Positions 1 through 10,423 of a DNA stretch of 64,000 nucleotides are shown one piece after another (position 1 is the stretch's first letter; each line of letters begins with the position of its first letter). A program made the translations under genes and the position numbers. The DNA is from Spirometra erinaceieuropaei (Eukaryota; Platyhelminthes; Cestoda; Diphyllobothriidea; Diphyllobothriidae): positions 1,914,914 through 1,978,913 of the forward strand of contig CACRXP010000015.1 in assembly GCA_902702965.1 (NCBI GenBank), given 5' to 3'. A model generated the notes under the pieces. That model did no database searches and was not told the DNA's origin. It was given only the letters and a program-made list of their open reading frames with translations.

Positions 1-184
1 ACAGGTCACGCGGAGTCTGCGATGGACCAGGTCAGCGAACGGCACGCGGAATTGGCCTGCCCGTCTATAACAAATGCCATACATGGGATGTGCAGTGGCA
101 CGCCTAGGCGGAGGCCAACGCCGCGCTAGCCAGGAGAGAATGTGCGGTAGATGCTGTGCAAGTCTGCCGTCACTTTAAACTACT

Positions 185-275
185 TCTTTTGCAAGCCACT
201 GTCCCTGCACCTACCCTGCTGCGAGGCACACGGTGGACATCGTCGGCAACGACGGTCCAATTGTCGCAGGGGTCT
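185..275 (+). repeat. Dispersed repeat, family R1, copy 1
   Basis: This stretch shares the 18-base string GCAAGCCACTGTCCCTGC with 21990-22010, and a following block (GGCACACGG.GG.CATCG) with 49110-49135. The three places are similar over roughly 60-100 bases with many differences. No coding potential is convincing. The family is not recognised and the edges are uncertain. Confidence 0.35.
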
Positions 276-2099
276 GACCTCCATTTTTCGGCAGAAATTT
301 TGCACGGACGGGGGGCATTTCATTGGACCTGCAGCTTGAGGTTGAAATCTGCAAGTGCGCTGACATGAGGACTAACAAGCAAAAATCGACAGAGTTCCTG
401 ATTAACAAACTGTCGATGCAAACGAAAATGCAAGTTCACGGAAAAAGCACGTAAAACGGAGATGCGACCGCCGAAATGGGAATTCATTTGCCTAAAAGTT
501 CGGATTAACGCTCGAAACGGTGTAGTTACGAAAGGACCACTCCAGACGCGCATGGAGAACATGCAGCAGTGAGGAGAAACAAAACGCGCCTTCAAGTAGC
601 GCTTTATTCAGCCGCAGCGTCCCCTGTGTGTCCATAACCCTTGTCTGGCTATCATGAGGAGTTCGAGCGAGAATTCGAGGCTCTGGGCGAATAAAACTTT
701 TACATTCTAGTGGTCGCAAGTCTTTCTTGCCAAAGGGTGCTACAATGATCAGTCAGGCGGGTCCTACACACGAGGGTTAGGTTACAAATCTCTATAGTTG
801 ATTAAGTTTAAAGGAAATGCTACCTTTAATTAATTTACGTAATAAATTTGTTTTTCGTGAGAGACTAGAACCGCCAGTGCCCTGGAGTGGTAGCTTGTGC
901 GCGAATTTGTTTACCGTGGAACATAATTTAGCGTCTCCACCCGTATCCTCATTCCTTAAAAACCCATCGTGTTCTCAGAGCAAGAAAATGTCTAGGCGAC
1001 TTAAAGAAAATGTAGCCGGTGAGGCTGGGGTCACGTTTACGCGTGTTAAACACACGTTACCCACTAAATCCACATAAACCAGTCGTCAGAGAGGGGGCCT
1101 CAAAACTCTCACTAAGGAGAATTGTCATAAAGGCCACGTTAAGAGTGGAGCCACTCTGGCCAGATTTTCCAGTTCTAAGTAGAATCGAGCCGGCAACTTT
1201 CCAAGCATCGACCGTCCGTGCGTCACAATCGGCTGGTACGAATTCCGTCTCTCCCTCTCTCTCTTGCTTACTCATACAAGTGGTAATATTTAGCCAAGGC
1301 GACTTCACCAGTGTTTTTGCACATAGCGGAACACTGAACCTTCACTAGTCTCCAACTTACCATACCAATAATATCAATAAATTATAGCAAACCAAAACCA
1401 GCCAGTCTGAGAATGCAGGAGTAATGTAAGCATTAACAAACAGCATTGTATGCAATTAAAGAGGCTTGATGAAAATTGCAAAATGATGTTTAAAAGGTAA
1501 GTTTACGGAAGCGTAAGCGGTGTTGGGGTACCTGGCAAGGTATACATGCAGATGTTGAAAAACCCGAAATAAGCGAAGACAGCAGTGTAAATAGGAAATA
1601 TCTATCAGAGAAGAGTATTTTCTCAAGTAATTATTTTTCTCCCCAGAATTGCAGACCATCAACCGCAGCAAAGAGGAAGACTACGCAACCGCACCCAGGT
1701 CGACGTATGAACTCAAAGAGGATTGTGGAGTACTTTCAGTACCAGGTGACTGCTGCCAACCGCGTTAACCTGCCAATGCAGACGCCAAATGCGGCAGGGA
1801 GCACAGCACGAACGGCTGTGTCCAGGTGTGCCCGATGCAGAAAGCGGAAAGCACTTAGAACCGGCTCGGTGTTTAAAAGAAGCCAATTAGAAATCGGAAC
1901 AGTCATGAAGATTTTGCTGGAATGTTTACAGGGAACAAGGGTCGCCAAGTGCAAAGAGGATGTTACTGTGGTTCAGCCTGAACGTCATACGGTTAAAGGA
2001 GGCATGAGAAATCTTCCGGTCGCATACTGCGCAAGCCTACACAGTGCGGCAGTAGTCGGCATGTCCGAAGTAACGTAAACAGTTCATCCTTGGACTGTG
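276..2099. other. Unassigned stretch, no gene recognised
   Basis: Short open frames occur on both strands (up to 123 codons at 1707-2078, plus strand), but none shows a domain or motif I can name. A pyrimidine-rich CT run lies at about 1240-1262. Nothing else stands out. Confidence 0.5.
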
Positions 2100-2765
2100 A
2101 ATGAATGTCTGCGCATAAAGTCGGTTCGAGCCGACTGCCCCATAATCCCTCTGAGCTAAGTCTCGGTTACATAAACGTTGAGTGCAAGGAAGTGTCCGCA
2201 GCCGCCTTGGTACATGGAGAGAACCGAGTTAGTACGACGCTCCTCGACTCTCTGAACTTAGCTCCAGGGAAGTAATAGCTGGGAGGAGAGTAGTGTCTGA
2301 AATGACCTCATTAAATGGAGATAGTCGGGCTGGTACGATCGTTTCTCGACTGTCTGAGTAAGGATCTAGAGATGCTCAATTTATCTGACCTAAGTTCAAG
2401 GCAAGTAAATGTGAGGTGCAAGGTAGAGTCCGCATTCGCCTCGACACCGGTAGGGAAACGAAGTGTTACGATCGCTCCTCGCTTTTGTGAACTTACGTCG
2501 AGGGAAGTGTGGGCTGAGTGCAGGGAAATGCCTGTACTTGCCTCGGTACATGGGGGAGCCGGGATGGTACGATCGCTTCTCGACTCCCTGAAATAATCTC
2601 AAGTCAAGAAAATGCGGAGTGCAGGGTAGTGCCCACATTCGCTCCGGTAACGGTAGGGAACCAAAGTGATACGATCGCTTCTCGATCCTCTAAACTAAGT
2701 TGAAGGCATGTTATAGCTGAGAGCAAGGCACTGTCTGCAGTGGCCTTATTGCATGGAGCGTCCAA
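2100..2765 (+). repeat. Degenerate tandem array, unit about 100 bp
   Basis: The box TACGATCGCTTCTCGACT or a close variant recurs at about 2233, 2334, 2467, 2568 and 2670. The spacings are 101, 133, 101 and 102 bases. Other parts of the unit recur in register: GAGTGCAGGGAAGTG-like, CTCGGTACATGG-like and CTGAACTTAG-like boxes. The second unit carries about 32 extra bases. The array is diverged, so it is an old satellite-like repeat. Frames inside it are not conserved between units, so it is not read as a protein repeat. Confidence 0.7.
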
Positions 2766-3889
2766 TTAACAAATAAGTATGCCTACTGAAACAAGTACAG
2801 TAGGAAGTTCTGCGTATGGTAGTTTGCTTGGGGTCCTACAACCTACCATTACTCAACGGACAAAGGTGCATCTAGTACCTGTGTCTGTGTGGTGGGCGCA
2901 GTTATGAGCAATAAAGGTTATGCCGAACAACCAAAGTGAAAGACAGCAACCATCAGTTGGCAGATGCTGTCATCGGGCCTTTGAGCGTGCGCTTTGTATG
3001 CAGCACGTGGAACACGAACATTTGTGAACAAGTAACCTGCTACTGTAAAAATAAGCATCGTTGGAATGAGGAGGGAATTGCATAGAGACGATAAGACTAT
3101 GCTATTCAAAGAAATGCCAATACGTGGCGACATCAGCATGTGAGGAAAACATTGGTCTTGGGATTTGCAGCGGTTTGGGGGGAGGGGAGAGGAAAAGCAG
3201 AGACCGGCAAAAAAGAACAAATGCCAAGAAGTGGACAGACAAGCCAATCAGTTCTCAGAGAGACCGCCTGGCAAAATCTGAGGATGAGACTGAGCCAATC
3301 AGGTAACTGCGGTTGGTCTGTCTACCGGTTGCCTGGTGCGCCCACGGAGGCGGAATAATATAACGGCCCTGAGGGAAGGCTACCTGTTAGATAGGCGGAG
3401 TGTTGAAGGGCGCGAAGTGCTGGGACCTGGCAAACAGTGTATCATTTAAAATGTCTCCAAGCCATGTTCAATCTAATCTGACCATCCAAATGCTGGTTTG
3501 AGAACTGGGGAGGGAAACAATGCCAGGAACTCTTCAATCGCTAATGGCGATCACGGCAACCGCTGCACTCAGACAACCATCAGCAGTCTAGTCTGAAGGA
3601 GGAAAGAACTGCATACATGGGGGTGCTGATACTTGAGAACTCTTCTAGCATGCGGAACACAGAGTCCAAGCATGTAGAACAACATAGGAACTGCGCAAGT
3701 ACTCGAGGCAAGCATGTCATACTTGAGAGAATGAAGGCACCAGGCGATGATAACTGTTTCTCAAAAGTCAATCACATAGATGCTACAGCGGAGTCTTGCC
3801 GAAAGGTTGTGGTGACTCTGAATGAAAAGGGGAAACAGCTCAAGTATGCTCTGGGGAGCAGAGCCGCAGAGGATAGCAGTCCTACGACC
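2766..3889. other. Unassigned stretch
   Basis: No gene was recognised. Two copies of GCCAATCAG lie about 51 bases apart (3242 and 3293), upstream of an AT-rich AATAATATAA (3354-3363). This resembles spaced CCAAT boxes, but no coding region follows, so no promoter is called. Confidence 0.4.
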
Positions 3890-3980
3890 GTCCCTGATGA
3901 TGGGTTCGAGTAAGAATCCAAAATGTCAGGCTAATAAACTTCTTGTTCCAGCGATCGGGGCCTGTGTCTTGAAACGATCG
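3890..3980 (+). repeat. Solo Penelope-type terminus with hammerhead-like core
   Basis: This is a third copy of the terminal repeat that flanks the Penelope-like element at 9556-10545. The conserved order is CTGATGA (3894-3900), stem half GGGTTC (3902-3907), stem half GAATCC (3914-3919), then AGGCTAATAA and a CTTGTTCCAGCGATC block. The GAAA box reads AAAA here, so this copy would not be expected to be an active ribozyme. No Penelope coding sequence is seen next to it, so it is a solo end or a severely truncated element. Confidence 0.6.
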
Positions 3981-5090
3981 GCCCTACGCGGTATGATCCA
4001 AACAAATCCGCGAGATATCAAACATAGTTTACTCAAAGGAAATAAGATGTTGCACTGGATTTTGAAGAGGAGCGGTTCCACTAGTCCATCTGCGTCAATG
4101 CTCCGATACAATCAAAATGTGATAACAGCACCCATCTCGGACATGACACTCCAGTGGAATGAGCATTTAACTTAGCTTCTAAATGCGGTAAGTTCAGCTG
4201 CCTCAACTGGAGCCCAATTTAGAGAAGGTCTCCCGGCGCCAGAGTACGTACGATCACTGTGCAAAAGAAAATGCTCCGATGATGATGAGACTGGTGAGAA
4301 CGCTCCGACGGCAGACATCTACAGCTATTGCTTAACGACAGTAGCCGACCGGCAAAAGATGTCCGCAAACTGAAGCCCAACGTCTTCGTTTTGACATGCC
4401 GACGTGTAAAAAGCACGGTGTCATTGCTAAAAAAAGTGTTCACAGTTGACAACTTGTACTGTGAAGTGCGGAGAAAAACAATTACGTGAAGTTTTCGGCG
4501 AGAGGGAGTGCGTAGATCAGTGCTTCCTTTCATGCGCCGAGCCTTCGAAGATCGCCACTGCCAGAGATAGAATACTCTTTTATTTTGCATAAAATTTGCC
4601 TCTGTTCATCATGAAGTTCCATAGTTGATCATGCTGCATGCTAGGACGCCACAGAACAAGGAGCAGAGTCTGGGGAAAGTAGCTGGAAGAGTGACATCCT
4701 CCGTCACCTGGAGTATCCGTCACGACTGCCTTCTGTCAAAAGCGTGAGAATGGATTCGCCAACTGACCACTCCGTCGTTGAAATATGCTGTGGTCCTTAA
4801 ATTACGAATTTTAGCTAGGTTGATGGCCTCGCTGCACTGTCGAGCTTCTTTGCAGACATGGAGTGTACTGGGCCTCAGACAAGCTCACCGACGACCGAAG
4901 GGATGGAAGCAAAAGTAGTCGTCATGGAGTCCGAAGTATGGCCATTCGTGGCTGCGAATACAAGTCTGGGTTTGGTAGGCGGCTTCTATTACTTTTTTTA
5001 TTCTGCAGTGTCACGCATTTAGGCACTGAAGACGTCAGGCTCGGTCAGCGAACAAAGTATGCCCTCCACCCTCTTCCCATGGCTACTGTT
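3981..5090. other. Unassigned stretch
   Basis: No gene or repeat was recognised. Open frames up to about 120 codons (for example 4219-4590, minus strand) show no family features. Confidence 0.4.
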
Positions 5091-6048
5091 CATTGGCTGC
5101 TAACTTATGAAATGTTAACCGCAATTCTGAAATGCGATTTCAATTCGAAAAGATTAGATAGGTAACGTTGCAATATAAACCATCATGTAAAATAATACTT
5201 AAATATTTCAGCCATGTCAAGATGTCGGCTTTCGAATGAGCTCCTTATTGACCGCTTGCAAAAAACTACACTGTAAAAACATGACTACTTAGGTCGCACG
5301 AATTTTTCTCATTGACTTCCGATGCCCTTATAAATTCAAAAATATCTTGCAAAAAAAACATGCATAAAAATATTAATTTTTTTACTCATTTGCTAGAAAA
5401 TTGCTTCTTAAAATTTTATACTTGGAAGACGGGTATAATACGGCTTTACAAAAGTTTCTAATTATGCCCGTTCGTAATACCTCGTGTCTCAGCATTTATT
5501 AACGTTGCGTGTAAAGTTTTACAATATGGCCTAAATCGACTGCTAAATTTTAGGAAACCCATATAGTCTCCACTTCATACTGTAGAGAAATGTATGGTTT
5601 TCCGTACACGGAAAATATTCAACTTGTAGTTGGTAAACCCTGAATGAAAGTGTGACGGCAAGTCGGGTTTAAAATTATTCGGTTAACTGAAAAAGTTTTT
5701 TGGAACCGAACTATACCCTTCTTCCAAGTATAACATTTGGAGAAGACGTCATTTTCTGCCAGATAAGTGAAAGAATGAATATTTTATGCATACTTTCTGC
5801 AAGATATATTTTGATTTATAAGGCATCAAAAATCAGTGTGAAAAATTCATGCTACTTATATAATCTTTTTTACAAAGTATAGGTTTTGCAGGTGGCCAGG
5901 AAGAAGTTTGTTCAAAAGCGGGCATCCTGAGGTAACTGAATTATGCTGCATGGTGATTAATATTACAACCCTACTCAGGTAATCTTTTCGTGTCGAAAAC
6001 ACATCTCAGAATTTCGGCTAACATTTTATGCGTTAGCACATCTACTGT
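5091..6048. mobile_element. Palindromic foldback element (MITE-like), copy 1
   Basis: The two halves are reverse complements. The left half contains GAAATGTTAACCGCAATTC, ACCATCATG, GTCGGCTTTCGAA and CATTGACTTCCGATGCCC. The right half repeats these inverted, ending in TTAGCACATCTACTG followed by TA. The centre lies near 5560-5600. The left tip (CATTGGCTGCTAAC) is eroded. There is no protein-coding potential. TA next to an ACTG end suggests a non-autonomous Tc1/mariner-type element. It belongs to the family also seen at 11901, 41294, 45462, 47775, 49849, 52516, 54270 and 62930. Confidence 0.75.
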
Positions 6049-6984
6049 ACTTATATTACTGTAGCGGATGACACACCGAATAAATCGGGTACGCGACTAT
6101 CGGCCGAGTACACCGGCATCTTTGAAATCGTCGTGAGACTACTTTAAAGAATAAGCTGTGAGTGTGCACTAGATTGTTCTCAAGAAAATCCAAAGCCGGT
6201 TGAACTTTGCTTTGGAGTCTGCCCCCGATCAATGCTGAAAACTTGCCGCAGGCAGCCGATCAAATCCGTCTCATGACGAACGTCCTTACGAGTACGAAGT
6301 AGCGGTACATCAAAAGGCACTGTGTGGCATTTTCGACTGTGGTTGAAATTGTAATTAAGTTATACCTGTAAGAAGACTGCTAGTGGAACAAATCCGCACC
6401 TGTGTCAGTCAATCACTGACGAGTTTGTCAATGAATTCCGTACCTTCTGCTGCCCTGTAACTCGATTTGTTCTCAACTTCTGAATTTCTGTGAAAAACGC
6501 TATGCGATTCTGAGAAAAACGCTTTCGGGTAACCGCAGGTAAGTCGCTAATTTCGAAGATCGGCATCTGTGACCGCCATTGTGGCGATGAGGTACGACAC
6601 AAATACTTAGCCCCTTCTTAAAAAGCAACAAGTAGGCATCGATACTGCCTCGCAAAACGTCCAGAAAATGGCAGCAGGTACCTCGTAAAGGAGGGACGAG
6701 CTCGCGTTATGAAACAGTTCAACCATTTGGTCGAAGACTACGTAGGGGGAGGAGAATAGTGCTAAATTTGCTAAGCTTTCTCAACTTCCTCAGAAATGCG
6801 TGAGCTTAGAGTAAATACCTCAGTCTTGGTGTGAGCCGGGATGCATAAGTTTCAGTGGGCCAATCGCATATTACTCAAGAGCCACCAAAGGGAAGTCAGT
6901 AGTATACTAACGTTTATTTATTCACCACACTTCCCAACAGGAGTGTTAGCTGAAGATCAGACACGTGTTTCGTTTGTTTCTGCC
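6049..6984. other. Unassigned stretch
   Basis: No gene or repeat was recognised between the palindromic element and the SINE-like piece. Frames are short (65 codons or fewer). Confidence 0.4.
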
Positions 6985-7090
6985 GCTACACGGGTTCGAA
7001 CCCCAAGTTCTCTAGACCTGTGATTGAGTATGTCTGACTGACGACGGCTGGCGAGCGAGAAACGGCCGTCTCAGTCTCCCCTGTCTTTTA
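6985..7090 (-). repeat. SINE-like dispersed repeat (family S), copy 1
   Basis: Read on the minus strand, this carries GAGACTGAGACGGCCGTTTC, then GCCAGCCGTCGTCAGTCAG, then GGGGTTCGAACCC. The same order (GAGACTGAAATGACCATTTC, AGCCGTCGTCAGCCAG, CGGGCTCGAGC) is found at 47150-47250 and, weaker, at 15408-15505. The GGTTCGAACCC string matches the B-box of RNA polymerase III promoters, as expected for a tRNA-derived SINE. No A-box was placed with confidence. It is non-coding. Confidence 0.5.
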
Positions 7091-7492
7091 CTCCCAGCGA
7101 AGGCTTTGGATTGAGTGCCAGGGTCCAACGGGGCTAACAGCGTTCCCTGTGTGCTTCCTGATAAATATGAATCGCAGTGTTCAATGCAAGGCTTTTAATT
7201 TCCGCAGAACTTGATGCGTGAACTCGAAGCAAATGCTTCGAGACAGAACGCCTCAAGCGAGGCCCGAAAGGAGATATTGATAGCTGGACTGAAGTGCATC
7301 AACTTCAGGGGAATAGTTGTGTGATGATCACAAGCAGTCAACATGTAGCCGGTAGTACACAAGTGTAGGTGCGGATACTAACTAAAAAGCTCAGACAACT
7401 GTTTCGCCAATTTTTGGTTAGTACAGGTTGTGATGGAAACACCAGGACTAAGGCTTGCAAGAGGTTTAGCTGGTCAAAACACTTTATGAATT

Positions 7493-7829
7493 ATGAATTA
7501 CTCAAAACTTGCAAAAATATCTATGAATTACGTGAGCCTGGTAGTCATCTGGTGGATTCTAGGTGAATTAACTAGGAAATTCTGCTTGGGCAGTCAACTT
7601 ACTGTCTCAGATTTGGTGGATTCCAGACGTTGAGTAGGTTGGGCGGGTAACTCGACCCAAATGTGATTAAACTCGCGTCTTCCGGTGGGGACTTGCAGCT
7701 CAAGTGGTTAGAGCGTTGGCTGTAATAAAGCCTTCCGCTTACTGTGGGGGTTCGAATCCCACCAAGGAGCCGAGTTTTTCACTGTGGAGTCAATATGAAT
7801 TATTCAAAATCTGCCAAAATATCTATGAA
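7493..7829 (+). repeat. Segment bounded by 35-bp direct repeats, holds a tRNA-like piece
   Basis: The 35 bases at 7493-7527 and 7795-7829 match at about 31 positions (both start ATGAATTA.TCAAAA and end AAAATATCTATGAA). They bound about 270 bases that include the tRNA-like sequence at 7685-7771. The direct repeats could be a long target duplication around an inserted SINE, or remnants of a local duplication. Their 4 mismatches argue for age. Confidence 0.5.
7685..7771 (+). pseudogene. tRNA-like sequence (Ile-AAT-like), probably tRNA pseudogene or SINE head
   Basis: A D-arm with perfect stem GCTC/GAGC and an A-box-like string (CAGCTCAAGTGGTTAGAGC) is followed by a possible anticodon stem GGCT/AGCC with the 7-base loop GTAATAA, which would give anticodon AAT. 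The B-box GGTTCGAATCC is perfect, and a T-arm can form only with an extra G. The ends do not pair: GGGGACT at 5' cannot form an acceptor stem with AGGAGCC at 3', and the variable region is too long. A functional tRNA is therefore unlikely. A tRNA-derived SINE head or pseudogene fits better. Confidence 0.5.
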
Positions 7830-8654
7830 AACACTTTCTCTTAAATCCCCTAAGACATGGAACAAGCCGTAGCAGCAGATCCAGCAAAGCGGCTTCCTTT
7901 CGAAAGGATGAAAAAGCAGGAGTTCGCTTAATGACACGATAGGGGGCAAGTCATGATGGAAGAATTTAATTTGTCAAATCTGGGTAGGTGAGTCGGAGTG
8001 GCGGACTTCAGCCGTTATCTCCAGTTATAAGGCGATGGTGAAACGTGCGGTTTGGCAGTGATCAGAGCCAGAGGAGGGGGGGGGGCAGGGAGGCGACAGT
8101 ATTGCGCAAAACCTCAACCGAAGCCAAACAAGTGAAGTGGCGGCCTCGACAGAGAGGTTACATGCCAAGTCAGTCATTTCGTCTGACTCAGTCCCAGGCT
8201 CAAATTTGCTGCAGAAGGCGTGGAGCGGACTTTGCCCGATATTTTCTCATCATAATATAGCTGGCGCGGTTGTCAAACTAGCGAAATGTGTCAAAGACTG
8301 TGGTTTTACAATGTTGCGGACTACCGAAGTGAAGATTTTTACACGCAACACATACAGGAGGCGGGGGGGGGGTCAGATTGCAGGGTTGATCGAATGGATA
8401 ATATTACCTGTGGACTGCGTTCCAGCAGACAAAACAGACGGCGCAGAGGTGCTGATGAGGCTGCGGACAGGGCTTTCTGCATACTGAGCAGATGGACTGG
8501 CCGAAAGACATGCACAACTGAAAGGCAGACGTTTTGCAGCAGTGTTAGAAAGCCAAATTTTTTGTAGGGGAAAAAACGTGCATGGCATAACTCAAGGACT
8601 GACAGTGTGCTCTATAGCAGGCTGAGAAGAGGAATGGCAACTTGTGCTGAATCT
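7830..8654. other. Unassigned stretch with G-rich tracts
   Basis: Homopolymer G runs occur near 8077-8086 and 8363-8371. No gene was recognised. Overlapping short frames between 8045 and 8588 have no identifiable domain. Confidence 0.4.
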
Positions 8655-8815
8655 ACTGCACTCTCCGCTCCTCCCTCCATCTGGACACGGTGTCGAGACA
8701 GAGTCGGGAGGCGGGAGAGGGTGCAAGTGACCGGCGCGGCGAGAACCCGCACCTAGGCGTACCAACACACGCCCTGGTGCATAACGTACACCAGCCAGGA
8801 TTTTATACAACAAGT
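8655..8815 (+). repeat. Dispersed repeat family R2, copy 1
   Basis: The order of blocks GTGTCGAGACA, CCCGCACCT.G.TGTACCA-like, ACACGCCCTGG and CCA.GATTTTA is shared with 21495-21660 in the same orientation, with many substitutions between. The family is unknown and non-coding. Confidence 0.5.
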
Positions 8816-9555
8816 GGAGGGCAGGGACTGAGAGAGGGAATGCCACAGAGGCCACATTAAGAGGCTTGACTACCAGTCCGTCAGTCGGTCACACCACACA
8901 CGCACACACTAGGCTGACTGCAATGTCCATAATTCGGGGACAGGCGTAAACACTGAATGGGGCTGTGAATGACAAACCATTAAAAAGAGATTGCTAAGGG
9001 GTCTAATCGAAAGCCGATAAAAAGGCAGTCAAGTAACTTTACCCAGTGAACCTCACAAACGACGCAGTTAAGTGTGGATTTGTGTCCGTCTGATGGAGTC
9101 AATGGGGTGGATCCTGAAAACAGACAAACTGATATTCATATCGAAGCCCTCCCGAATTAGAGAGCTGCGAGGCTAAAATGGTCGTTTTGCATTTATTTGC
9201 CATCCCCAACCTGGCGGCATATCGGGAAAGCCCAGCACTCGAACTGAAGGGCGTTCTCAATGACGCTGTCACTAGGCACGCTGAGTGCGCGCGAGCGTTG
9301 GCTGCGACTGACTCTACAGCCACGGTTTTCAGGGTGGCGTTTTATCTGTGGGGAACTGTAGCAACGCCACCAGACAAGAGCAGATTCGACATATATCGAG
9401 CTCACATTCACACACCAAAAAAATGAAGCCTCTTGAGCACTGTAAAGGCGTTGGGTATATTAACCGACCTCAAGCTTTGGACGCTCGAGATCCATTTTTA
9501 CCGTTTGTTCTTCAATACTGCCAATAGAAGCGAAAAGACGAGTCCCAGGAAGCAG
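8816..9555. other. Unassigned stretch upstream of Penelope-like element
   Basis: No gene was recognised. An 82-codon plus-strand frame at 9178-9426 has no identifiable features and overlaps antisense frames. Confidence 0.4.
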
Positions 9556-9671
9556 TCTTGAAGAAGGAGACACGATCACTGGGACAATAGCTTTATAAGC
9601 CTAACATTTCGGATTCCTGCTCGAACCCATCATCAGAAACAAAAGCAGATACGGGTGCTTCGTGCATAAGG
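9556..9671 (-). repeat. PLE-1 left inverted arm
   Basis: This is the reverse complement of 10424-10545 with scattered substitutions. On the minus strand it reads GTGCATGAAGC-like, then CTGATGATGGGTTCGAGCAG, then GAATCCGAAATGTTAGGC. It contains the hammerhead-like core annotated separately. Confidence 0.75.
9602..9640 (-). ncRNA. Hammerhead-ribozyme-like core, PLE-1 left arm
   Basis: On the minus strand CTGATGA (9630-9636) is followed by paired halves GGGTTC and GAATCC, then GAAA (9607-9610) and TGTT then AGGC. AGGC can pair with the bases before CTGATGA (GTTT, using G-U pairs), forming stem I. The order CUGAUGA, stem II, GAAA, UH site, stem I matches type I hammerheads. Stem III is only one or two pairs, so a weak or dimer-dependent ribozyme, or a relic, is likely. 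One extra U lies after CUGAUGA. Confidence 0.5.
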
Positions 9672-10151
9672 GTGCATACGCAAAGGGGACGAAAGGCCTC
9701 ACTGCATGGTCACCAAATTTTGGCGAGCGTTCCGCATGTCAATAACGTTTCGGAAGCTGTCGGCCGCCTCCTCGCACCACTTGGGGTTGAAGTTGCACAC
9801 AGAACGGAGGCAATAATCAGGCGTCAGGTAACGAAACCGGAAGACCCGCTTCCACGGCAAGAAACGCCCGGAGTCGTTTATCGGATCTGGTGCAGTTGCG
9901 GACAAAGCAACTACGTCGGCGAAGCCGGAAGACAGCTCCGAATGCGAATGGCCGAACACGCTGCAGCGGTGCGGAGAAATGACGCTAGCTCTCAAGTTGC
10001 GGCTCATTCGACGAGATCCGACCACACATTAAAATTTGACGAGGCCGAAATTCTCGCAAGAAGTGACAACCGCGTGAGTCGGGAGCTACTTGAGTCATGG
10101 TTTACTGACCCCCAGTCTATTAAAAAGTGCAATGATCTTCCCGTTCCATAA
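9672..10151 (+). pseudogene. Penelope-like element C-terminal region with GIY-YIG endonuclease
   Basis: This 159-codon frame has the layout of flatworm Penelope-like proteins after the RT domain. A segment near residues 18-62 (VPHVNNVSEAVGRLLAP, then KPEDPLPRQETPGVVYRIWC) leads into the GIY-YIG core at about residues 67-95 (VVYRIWC..CGQSNYVGEAGRQLRMRMAEH). In these elements the two halves of the motif appear as VY and YVG, followed by a conserved Arg in GRQLRMR. The domain is thought to nick target DNA for insertion. The frame starts at an internal Met directly after the inverted arm, so the RT half is missing. Codons are open throughout, but the gene is only the C-terminal third of the protein and cannot be autonomous. 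Confidence 0.85.
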
Positions 10152-10423
10152 TCGGTGCTGAGACTTCGCCTAGGCGGAGTAATTGGCCACGCCGAGAGCG
10201 AACAGGTGAACACTTTTCACAACACCAGGGTCAGTGCGTCAGATGGTCGAGTAATCATCGCACCAACATCCAACGCACGTGATGAAATTGCAGCAATCAA
10301 AGACGCGAATGCCGGCCAGCAAGCAATCATCACACCAAGTGCGACGATCCCTGATGAAGGGGGAGTCGTGAATATTCATAGGAATGCGGTAGCATGGCGA
10401 CTGCATCCTGCAAATACTGCAGT

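Noticed and set aside
1707..2078. 123-codon plus-strand frame
   Set aside because: It contains four CXXC-like pairs by chance (RCARCRKRK) but no spacing typical of a zinc-finger family, and no neighbouring exon signals.
2100..2765. CRISPR array
   Set aside because: The repeats are diverged over the whole unit, with no separate conserved repeat and unique spacers, and the context is eukaryotic.
3240..3363. Promoter with two CCAAT boxes and an AT-rich box
   Set aside because: No transcription unit follows that I can identify, and single motifs of this kind are expected by chance.
8452..8458. CTGATGA string as a hammerhead start
   Set aside because: No GAAA box or pairing stem II follows within 60 bases.
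10351..10357. CTGATGA string (within CCCTGATGAAGG) in the PLE-1 3' region
   Set aside because: No GAAA box follows at a suitable distance. The real candidate is 100 bases further on.
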